NCBI GenBank assembly: GCA_902799455.1
Contig: CADCAX010000008.1
Coordinates: forward strand, 1-48,998
Direction: 5' to 3'
Length of the DNA stretch: 48,998 bases
From: an uncultured Prevotellaceae bacterium
GTDB lineage: Bacteria; Bacteroidota; Bacteroidia; Bacteroidales; Bacteroidaceae
In this document: piece by piece, positions 16,156 to 22,280 of the stretch
Position numbering within the stretch: position 1 is the first letter of the stretch
Layout: every line of letters starts with the position of its first letter
Position numbers and translations under genes: made by a program
Notes under the pieces: model-generated
Database searches by the model: none
The model's input: only the letters and a program-made list of their open reading frames with translations
What the model was told of the DNA's origin: nothing

Positions 16156-17033
16156 GCCCAGAAGTCAAAATAGTTGTACCACTGTTCAGGATATAGTCTC
16201 ACCATGCGTTCAAGTTCCCTGACATAGGCAGAGGACAGTTGCCTTATCTGTTCGCCCTTCGATGCCGATTTATCGTAGGGCAGAGGGGTAACGTAGATTT
16301 TATAGGCCGAAGATGACGTCCTCATCACATTAACGGCAAGCACATCCAGAGAACGGGAGGTAGCAACAGAAAATGGTCCAACTGGAAAAGAGGCTTCACG
16401 ACCGAGGAATGTGTGGGATATCTGTTTCGTCGAGCCAAGCATCCTGTCTGCCGGCATACTGACAATTTCACCGTTTGACAGGGCATCGTTGATTGCAAAA
16501 AGATGACTCATATCACTCCCAATACCTATCATCCGGATATTGGCGCCCTCGAACATGCGGCTTCTGTTTTCCATTACAGTCGCTTTCTCGCCACTGAACA
16601 CCAGGGCGTTGAACCTCTTATTTTCCGCCTTCAGCATATAGCCTGCTATTTCGTAGTTTCCAACATGCGCACTCAGCTGTATGAACCCGTCAGGACGCTT
16701 TTCCAATTCCTGGAAATGGACATATCCTTCTGTCTCGATGTCAAACTTCTTTCCGGCATACATAGCAAACTTGTCAACGACAACCTGACCAAAGAGGTAG
16801 AAGTTTCTGTAGGTCTTCAAAATGGCCCCTAGCGGTCGCAGCCCCCATATCTCACGGAAGTATCTGTATATCACCTTCCTGCCGGGATTGACAACCATAC
16901 AGACGGGTATCACACATACTGCCATGAAGGCATATACTATCCTGATATCAAGAAAGCGTAGCAACCGGATAAGCCAATGGTGCATCCAGCTGTTACCGTA
17001 TGTGGTACCTACCCATTTCCTGCCGTTTGCCAT
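16152..17033 (-). CDS. LpxL/HtrB-type lysophospholipid acyltransferase
   Basis: A 293-residue protein with an N-terminal membrane segment (IVYAFMAVCVIPVCMVV) and the family motif HX4E in SAHVGNYEIAGYML. Later motifs include MPADRMLGSTKQ and FLGREASFPVGPFSVA, both typical of this family. Members transfer acyl chains from ACP to lipid A or other lipids. Here the donor is probably the polyene on ACP 1, whose gene overlaps by one base (TAATG), and the acceptor may be a lipid. This is the third acyltransferase domain of the operon. Confidence 0.88.
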   Translation of the reverse strand: MANGRKWVGTTYGNSWMHHWLIRLLRFLDIRIVYAFMAVCVIPVCMVVNPGRKVIYRYFREIWGLRPLGAILKTYRNFYLFGQVVVDKFAMYAGKKFDIETEGYVHFQELEKRPDGFIQLSAHVGNYEIAGYMLKAENKRFNALVFSGEKATVMENRSRMFEGANIRMIGIGSDMSHLFAINDALSNGEIVSMPADRMLGSTKQISHTFLGREASFPVGPFSVATSRSLDVLAVNVMRTSSSAYKIYVTPLPYDKSASKGEQIRQLSSAYVRELERMVRLYPEQWYNYFDFWA

Positions 17034-17275
17034 TACGATAGTTTGGACTCTATATAGTCATAGAACTGGTTGAGCGTCACGACATCCTTTAGCTCACCAC
17101 TCTGAATCTTGAAGCCAAAGACACGGTGGACAATGACGACAATATCTATATAGTCGAGACTGTCAATGCCTATATCTTCCTTCAGACGCGCCTCAGGAAA
17201 AATCTTCTCCTCGTCTATTTCCAATTCCTCAATGAGGAAATCGTTAACTTTTTCAATGATTTCTTTTCTATCCAT
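17033..17275 (-). CDS. Acyl carrier protein (ACP 1)
   Basis: An 80-residue carrier with Ser39 in KEDIGIDSLDYIDIVVIVHRVFGF. Its ATG is 10 bases from the methyltransferase stop, and its stop overlaps the acyltransferase start. The three ACPs of the operon differ strongly in sequence, which argues for separate partners. Confidence 0.9.
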   Translation of the reverse strand: MDRKEIIEKVNDFLIEELEIDEEKIFPEARLKEDIGIDSLDYIDIVVIVHRVFGFKIQSGELKDVVTLNQFYDYIESKLS

Positions 17276-17285
17276 TTTTATCTCA

Positions 17286-18407
17286 TTATTTCATTTTACA
17301 AACTATTATACTGTGCCCCTGACCAAGCCCGTCATAGATATTCTCTACTACGAGACCTGCCTGCTCTACCAGTCTTATCATGTCATCTGAATGGTACATC
17401 TTACTGTTGCCATTTGCCATGGCAGCAAAATACAGGCTTGTCATCGTCAGGCAGAATGCTGCTGGTTCAAAGCGTTGTCTGTCCCATAATGTCTCCATGA
17501 TAAAAAGGCGCGTATCCTTCGTCATGGCTGTCTTGGCACGGGTAAGAATGCTTACGATCTCCTCCTCCGAGAAACAATCCAGAAACTGACTCATCCATAT
17601 GGCATCCAAGCCGTCAGCACATGGCGGAAAAGAGGTCTGGAAGTCCAACAGGTTGATGCCATAGCCTTTTATTCGCTCAGCTCCTTCCCTACCCTTTACA
17701 TTCTCCCTCATCATCTCTATCTGCTGCGGCAAGTCGAGAATCGTGACCTTTACATCCTTATCATACGATACACATTGCAAAGCCCACCTGCCGGTATTGC
17801 CGCCGACATCATAAAGAGTACGGGTGGTATATTTCCCAAAAACTATCTCCAACGCCTCAGGAAAGGAGGAATCGCTATAGAAATGGTCAAAGCCAAACCA
17901 ACTCTTCCGGACCTGATCGGGAAGGCTCGACAGACCCTCATATATCGTCGGCCAGTCACCGAAATGTTTCAAGCCGACAGGCTTTCCCTCCTTCAGGGAC
18001 TCTTCCAGACGAAACCATCCTTCATAGTTGACATCGTGATTGAAATCCATGTTGACACGTGTAGCAGGGTCATTGAGCAGGAACCAACCCGTCTTGGATA
18101 TAGTATATCTGTCGGTATCGGCATCCACTATAATCGTGCCGATGCACAAAGAAGCTTCCAGCAGACACTTCACGGCATATTCCGACAATCCAGTCTTCTC
18201 TGTTATATCATTTAAGGTAAGGCCCTCATCGCTGTCGCGGAGCATGTCAAGGATGCCGAACTTAATCATAAGGCGTGAGACCTGAAACACAGCAGGTCCC
18301 CACGCAATAAACTCTGCCAGGCGCTGAGCCTCGCGGGCGGAAAGACGATCGTCTGTATACCTCTTACTAAGTTCCGGAAATAACTTCATTCTTTCATTTC
18401 CCCTCAC
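17286..18407 (-). CDS. S-adenosylmethionine-dependent methyltransferase, O-methyltransferase (caffeate/acetylserotonin) type
   Basis: A 373-residue enzyme. Residues about 30-140 form a winged-helix dimerisation domain (SRLMIKFGILDMLRDS, LTLNDITEKTGLSEYAVKCLLEA). The Rossmann domain has LYDVGGNTGRWALQ, then VTILDLPQQIEMM, then DAIWMSQFLDCFSEEE, the usual SAM-binding and catalytic region of this family. A related methyltransferase modifies the aromatic head in aryl polyene clusters, consistent with a role on the head group. The start is GTG at 18407, overlapping the ketosynthase TGA; an ATG at 18389 is possible. Confidence 0.85.
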   Translation of the reverse strand: MRGNERMKLFPELSKRYTDDRLSAREAQRLAEFIAWGPAVFQVSRLMIKFGILDMLRDSDEGLTLNDITEKTGLSEYAVKCLLEASLCIGTIIVDADTDRYTISKTGWFLLNDPATRVNMDFNHDVNYEGWFRLEESLKEGKPVGLKHFGDWPTIYEGLSSLPDQVRKSWFGFDHFYSDSSFPEALEIVFGKYTTRTLYDVGGNTGRWALQCVSYDKDVKVTILDLPQQIEMMRENVKGREGAERIKGYGINLLDFQTSFPPCADGLDAIWMSQFLDCFSEEEIVSILTRAKTAMTKDTRLFIMETLWDRQRFEPAAFCLTMTSLYFAAMANGNSKMYHSDDMIRLVEQAGLVVENIYDGLGQGHSIIVCKMK

Positions 18408-19621
18408 CTCTTAATCACAATGGCACTGTTCGTACCGCCAAATCCGAAAGAATTGCTCAGCACAACATTGAGGTCTTTATCTTGCGTTGCTGAAACAATA
18501 TTCAACTTCTCTGAATACTCATCCGGATTCTCAAAGTTTATATTAGGTGCTATAAAACCGTTCTGCATCATGATAATAGAATAAACGGCCTCACTTGCGC
18601 CCGCCATCCAGCATTCGTGTCCCGTCATGCTCTTTGTACTGCTGACGGGGGTGTTGTATGAACCAAACAACCGTGACAAGGCTATCGCCTCACACATATC
18701 TCCCTGACTCGTACTTGTGGCATGGGCATTTACATAATCTACATCCTGGGGACATATTCCGGCATCTTCCAATGCACGGGACATCGCAACATACGAACCG
18801 TCTTCACTCGGCTGGTTTACACCACTGCCATTGCTCGAAAAACCATATCCCACTATTTCAGCAAGTATCGTTGCACCACGAGATATGGCATGCTCATAAC
18901 TCTCAAGCACCAAGGCTGCAGCACCACCGCTGGGAACTAAGCCGTCCCTGTCTCTGTCAAATGGCCGGGAGGCTTTTTGCGGCTCGTCCAACCGTTGCGA
19001 GAATGTTCCCAGAGCATCGAAAGAGACCATGGCATATTTGTTCACCTCCTGTGCTCCACCGCATAAGACAACATCTTGAAGACCTTGCTTGATAAACATA
19101 TAGGCAAGACCTATACTGTGACTACCACTCGCACAGGCAGCACTGACGCTGAAATTTATGCCGCAAAGATGGAAAATGGTACTCATATTCATGTTTACGG
19201 TAGAGTTCATTGACTGAAAGATATTCCCTGATCCAATCAATTCCGAATCATGTGTTTTGTCAATTATCTCCTTACACTCAATAACGGCTTTTGCAGAAGA
19301 ATCATTTCCAAAAATAACACCAACCTCATTATTCTGCAAATATTCATCATCAATACGGGCCATGTCGAACGCTTCTTTTGAAGCCATAAAAGCATATTCG
19401 GATTCTTCTGACATTCCTATACGCACGCGGCGATCAAGAACCTTCTTCAGATTGGGCCTCGGCACAACGCCCGTCAAACCTGAATGATATCCGTAATTCA
19501 GTCTCTCCTGATCAAGGACAATACCTGATTTTCCGACGTAAAGGGAGTCCTTTACCTCATCAACATTTGTCCCCAGACACGACCATATACCAATACCAGT
19601 AACAACGACTCTATTTGACAT
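18404..19621 (-). CDS. Beta-ketoacyl-ACP synthase (KS C), FabF/FabB-like
   Basis: A 405-residue ketosynthase with no C-terminal extension. Catalytic Cys163 (SVSAACASGSHS), His300 (VNAHATSTSQGD) and His335 (SMTGHECWMAG) are all present. It is the first gene of the operon and follows a clear promoter with a 64-base leader. By position it could be the initiating or the main elongating ketosynthase. FabF-type enzymes use malonyl-ACP; no KAS III-like gene, the mark of the dialkylresorcinol (DarB) pathway, is present. Confidence 0.9.
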   Translation of the reverse strand: MSNRVVVTGIGIWSCLGTNVDEVKDSLYVGKSGIVLDQERLNYGYHSGLTGVVPRPNLKKVLDRRVRIGMSEESEYAFMASKEAFDMARIDDEYLQNNEVGVIFGNDSSAKAVIECKEIIDKTHDSELIGSGNIFQSMNSTVNMNMSTIFHLCGINFSVSAACASGSHSIGLAYMFIKQGLQDVVLCGGAQEVNKYAMVSFDALGTFSQRLDEPQKASRPFDRDRDGLVPSGGAAALVLESYEHAISRGATILAEIVGYGFSSNGSGVNQPSEDGSYVAMSRALEDAGICPQDVDYVNAHATSTSQGDMCEAIALSRLFGSYNTPVSSTKSMTGHECWMAGASEAVYSIIMMQNGFIAPNINFENPDEYSEKLNIVSATQDKDLNVVLSNSFGFGGTNSAIVIKR

Positions 19622-19661
19622 GAATATTACCTTTTCCTAATGTTTTTACCATCTCGAAGCT

Positions 19662-19678
19662 ATCGTGCTTTGCACGAT
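19662..19678 (-). other. 5'-leader hairpin of the polyene-type operon
   Basis: ATCGTGC (19662-19668) pairs with GCACGAT (19672-19678) around a 3-base loop. On the minus strand it lies about 8 bases after the -7 element, so it would form at the very 5' end of the long mRNA and may protect it from decay. Inference from position. Confidence 0.6.
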
Positions 19679-19685
19679 TTCTCGG

Positions 19686-19716
19686 CAAAATTACAAAAAA
19701 CTTCCGACTTATACAA
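19686..19716 (-). promoter_or_regulatory. Promoter of the 16.7-kb aryl-polyene-type operon
   Basis: On the minus strand TTTG/TTG (plus positions 19714-19716) is 20 bases from TAATTTTG (19686-19693), an excellent Bacteroidota promoter. The start codon of KS C is 64 bases downstream of the -7 element. No equally good promoter was seen inside the operon. Confidence 0.78.
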
Positions 19717-19743
19717 ATTTTTGCTTTAAAAGATAGCCTTTAT

Positions 19744-20187
19744 CTATTTTTGGCAAGCAATCTCATTAAGGAGTTGTGTACAACCTTCGACACAATCTCT
19801 CCATGTGGCATCGAAATTGTCGGTGTACCAAGGGTCTGCAACATCCCGGTCTAACAACTTACGGATCTTGCCGTTGGGGTCTCCGCCGCACATTCTGGTC
19901 ATATTGCGTATGTTATAGGTGTCCATGCCGATGAGCAGGTCGTAATAGGCATAGTCTCTGCGCGTCAGCTGACGCGCCGTCTTGCCCTCGCAACTGATAC
20001 CGTGTTCTGCCAGTTTCCGACGTGCCGGGGGATAGACGGGATTGCCTATCTCCTCAGTACTGGTGGCGGCAGAGGCTATCTCAAACTCCCCTGCCCTGCC
20101 GGCCTCGCTGACGAGGTGTTTCATTATGAATTCCGCCATCGGGCTGCGACAGATGTTCCCGTGACAGACAAAGAGAATCTTTTTCAA
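19744..20187 (-). CDS. Low-molecular-weight protein tyrosine phosphatase
   Basis: A 147-residue protein. The CX5R loop CHGNICRS (Cys8 to Arg14) is at the N-terminus, and the general acid is in DRDVADPWYTDNF near the C-terminus. The family dephosphorylates protein tyrosine, in bacteria often on capsule/exopolysaccharide tyrosine kinases; no such kinase is in this window. It lies downstream of pgk on the same strand, separated by a terminator and a heptad array. It probably belongs to housekeeping regulation, but the target is unknown. Confidence 0.92.
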   Translation of the reverse strand: MKKILFVCHGNICRSPMAEFIMKHLVSEAGRAGEFEIASAATSTEEIGNPVYPPARRKLAEHGISCEGKTARQLTRRDYAYYDLLIGMDTYNIRNMTRMCGGDPNGKIRKLLDRDVADPWYTDNFDATWRDCVEGCTQLLNEIACQK

Positions 20188-20228
20188 GTTAAGAGTTAAG
20201 AATTAAGAGTTAAGAATTAAGAGTTAAA
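20187..20228. repeat. Heptanucleotide repeat AGTTAAG/AATTAAG x6
   Basis: Units AGTTAAG, AGTTAAG, AATTAAG, AGTTAAG, AATTAAG and AGTTAAA. It fills the space between the phosphatase start and the pgk terminator. TAA occurs in each unit. Confidence 0.9.
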
Positions 20229-20262
20229 AACAGCGGAACACCCGCTAAGGAGCATTCCGCCA
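20224..20262 (-). terminator. Rho-independent terminator of pgk
   Basis: GCGGAA (20233-20238) pairs with TTCCGC (20255-20260) and, in the minus direction, is followed by a T-run (TGTTTTTAA). It is 24 bases downstream of the pgk stop. Loop of 16 bases with possible extra pairing. Confidence 0.6.
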
Positions 20263-20286
20263 AAGATTATTAAATATCAGAATTTC

Positions 20287-21534
20287 TTATCCCTGAACAG
20301 CTGCTACGCCTGGGAGCACCTTTCCTTCGATAGCCTCGAGGAGGGCACCGCCACCGGTTGAGATGTAGCTAACCTTGTCAGCAAGACCGAACTTGTTGAC
20401 ACATGCTACAGAGTCACCGCCACCGATGAGTGAGAATGCGCCGTTAGCAGTAGCTTCTGCAATAGCATTGCCGATAGCGCGTGAGCCGTCGCAGAAGTTG
20501 TCGAACTCGAATACTCCGGCAGGACCGTTCCACAGGATTGTCTTACAACCCTTGATGGCTGCTGCGAATTTCTTCTGTGCCTCAGGACCTGCATCAAGAC
20601 CTTCGAGGTTTGCAGGGATAGCGTCTGATGGATAAACGCTCTGTGGTGCGTCGTTAGCGAACTCTGGTGCGCAGATAGCATCTGGAGCCATAACGAGCTC
20701 TACGCCATTCTTTTTTGCCAGTTCTTCAACGCCAAGTGCTACGTCGAGCTTGTCGTTCTCGCAGATTGACTTACCAACCTCACCACCGTGTGCCTTTGCG
20801 AAGGTGTATGTCATACCGCCGCAGAGGATGAGTTTGTCAACCTTACCGAGGAGGTTCTCAATGATACCGATCTTTGAAGACACCTTTGAGCCGCCCATGA
20901 TAGCGATGAATGGACGCTGGATGTTATTGAGGACGTTGTCAACGGCCTTTACCTCCTTCTCCATGAGGAGACCGAGCATGCGGTTGTCCTTATCGAAATA
21001 GTTTGCTATAACGGCTGTTGAAGCGTGTGAACGGTGTGCTGTACCGAAGGCATCCATTACCCAGCAGTCAGCATAGGAAGCGAGCTTCTTGGCAAACTCC
21101 TTCTGACGCTCCTTCATCTCCTTCTTGGCAGCGTCATAACCCGGATCGGTTTTCTCGATACCTACTGGCTTACCTTCCTCTTCAGGATAGTAGCGGAGGT
21201 TCTCGAGCAGCAATACCTCACCTGCTTTCAGGGCTGCTGCCTCTGCGTCAGCCTTTGCGCAGTCAGGAGCAAACTTCACCTCTGCAACACCGAGAGCCTT
21301 GGCAACAGCGTCCTTGATCTGCCCCAGTGACAGCTCTGGCTTTACCTTACCCTTTGGCTTACCCATGTGGGACATGATGATGAGGGCACCGCCCTTCTCA
21401 AGAATGAGCTTGAGAGTTGGAACTGCACCACGGATACGGGTATCGTCGGTGATTTTACCATCCTGAAGTGGCACATTGAAGTCAACACGTACAATGGCCT
21501 TCTTACCTGCAAAATTGTAATCGTTAATGTTCAT
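20287..21534 (-). CDS. pgk: Phosphoglycerate kinase
   Basis: A 415-residue enzyme that interconverts 1,3-bisphosphoglycerate and ATP in glycolysis. The N-terminal substrate site reads [31 protein letters not shown] (first 20 residues RVDFNVPL through DDTRI are the family hallmark), [11 protein letters not shown] and [10 protein letters not shown] follow, and the nucleotide site is [11 protein letters not shown] plus [13 protein letters not shown] near the C-terminus. Length matches the family. The start is the ATG at 21534, with a -7 element 48 bases upstream. Divergent from kdsC. A terminator follows. Confidence 0.97.
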   Translation of the reverse strand: MNINDYNFAGKKAIVRVDFNVPLQDGKITDDTRIRGAVPTLKLILEKGGALIIMSHMGKPKGKVKPELSLGQIKDAVAKALGVAEVKFAPDCAKADAEAAALKAGEVLLLENLRYYPEEEGKPVGIEKTDPGYDAAKKEMKERQKEFAKKLASYADCWVMDAFGTAHRSHASTAVIANYFDKDNRMLGLLMEKEVKAVDNVLNNIQRPFIAIMGGSKVSSKIGIIENLLGKVDKLILCGGMTYTFAKAHGGEVGKSICENDKLDVALGVEELAKKNGVELVMAPDAICAPEFANDAPQSVYPSDAIPANLEGLDAGPEAQKKFAAAIKGCKTILWNGPAGVFEFDNFCDGSRAIGNAIAEATANGAFSLIGGGDSVACVNKFGLADKVSYISTGGGALLEAIEGKVLPGVAAVQG

Positions 21535-21581
21535 TGCTAAAATTTGTTTGATTTATAGGGTTGAAAAATATTTTCGCGGAG

Positions 21582-21589
21582 CAAAGATA
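21582..21589 (-). promoter_or_regulatory. Probable -7 element of the pgk promoter
   Basis: Minus strand TATCTTTG (CAAAGATA on the plus strand), followed by a plausible start. No clear -33 TTG is seen at 19-21 bases; that region is occupied by a TATGAAT heptad array. Confidence 0.5.
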
Positions 21590-21600
21590 TAAAAAATAAT

Positions 21601-21628
21601 TATGAATTATGAATTATGAATTATGAAT
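21601..21628. repeat. Heptanucleotide repeat TATGAAT x4
   Basis: Four perfect units between the divergent pgk and kdsC promoters, 11 bases upstream of the pgk -7 element and 13 bases upstream of the kdsC -33 element. It contains TGA on the plus and TAA on the minus strand. Confidence 0.9.
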
Positions 21629-21641
21629 TTTTCTTTTTTTC

Positions 21642-21671
21642 TTGCATTTTCAATTATTTTTCGTACTTTTG
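21642..21671 (+). promoter_or_regulatory. Promoter of kdsC
   Basis: TTG (21642-21644), 19 bases, then TACTTTTG (21664-21671). The start codon at 21694 is 22 bases downstream. Confidence 0.7.
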
Positions 21672-21693
21672 CAACCGAAAGATTACAATCGGC

Positions 21694-22212
21694 ATGATAA
21701 ATTACGACCTAAAGAAAATATCCACCATCATATTTGATGTAGATGGTGTATTGTCAAAGAACACCATTCAGATGGACAAGGAGGGTAATCCGCTCCGTAC
21801 CGTAAACATAAAGGACGGTTACTGCATGCAGCTGGCCGTGAAGATGGGACTGCGCCTTGTCATCATCACCGGAGGACACGATGTGGCCATCGCAAAGAGA
21901 TATAACTATCTCGGCATAAAGGATGTCTTCCTGTCATGTGGCGTGAAGATACTGAAATATAGGGAATACCTGCAGAAAAACGGCATCACCGACGAAGAGG
22001 TTATCTACGTTGGTGATGACATACCCGACTATGAGGTCATGAAAGAGTGCGGATGTCCCTGCTGTCCGAAAGATGCCTGCTCCGAGATACGTGATATTTC
22101 GACCTACGTCAGCCCTTATAACGGTGGCGAAGGCTGCGCCCGTGACATCGTAGAACAGGTGCTGCGCGCCCAGGGCAAATGGCTCTCAACCGAAAAGGCC
22201 TTCGGATGGTAG
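21694..22212 (+). CDS. kdsC: 3-deoxy-D-manno-octulosonate 8-phosphate phosphatase
   Basis: A 172-residue HAD phosphatase that releases Kdo from Kdo-8-phosphate for lipopolysaccharide core synthesis. The nucleophile motif FDVDGVLSKNTI has Asp15 and Asp17, then KDGYCMQLAVKMG, RLVIITGG and YVGDDIPDYEVM follow, in the order of the KdsC family. The ATG at 21694 was chosen over in-frame ATG 21616 because the promoter at 21642-21671 lies between them and family alignments begin here. It ends just before a heptad array and a terminator. The other Kdo genes are not in the window. Confidence 0.93.
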   Translation: MINYDLKKISTIIFDVDGVLSKNTIQMDKEGNPLRTVNIKDGYCMQLAVKMGLRLVIITGGHDVAIAKRYNYLGIKDVFLSCGVKILKYREYLQKNGITDEEVIYVGDDIPDYEVMKECGCPCCPKDACSEIRDISTYVSPYNGGEGCARDIVEQVLRAQGKWLSTEKAFGW

Positions 22213-22213
22213 T

Positions 22214-22248
22214 AACGGCTAACGGTTAACGGTTAAAGATAAAAGATT
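22214..22248. repeat. Degenerate heptanucleotide repeat AACGGTT-type x5
   Basis: AACGGCT, AACGGTT, AACGGTT, AAAGATA and AAAGATT directly follow the kdsC stop codon TAG and run into the terminator stem. Confidence 0.8.
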
Positions 22249-22280
22249 AGGCTGGCACACTGCGCCAGCCTATTTTAATT
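22248..22280. terminator. Bidirectional rho-independent terminator between kdsC and the C10 protease
   Basis: TAGGCTGGC (22248-22256) pairs perfectly with GCCAGCCTA (22264-22272) around a 7-base loop. TTTTAATT follows on the plus strand, and an A/T-rich ATCTTTT stretch follows on the minus strand. It separates convergent genes. Confidence 0.8.
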
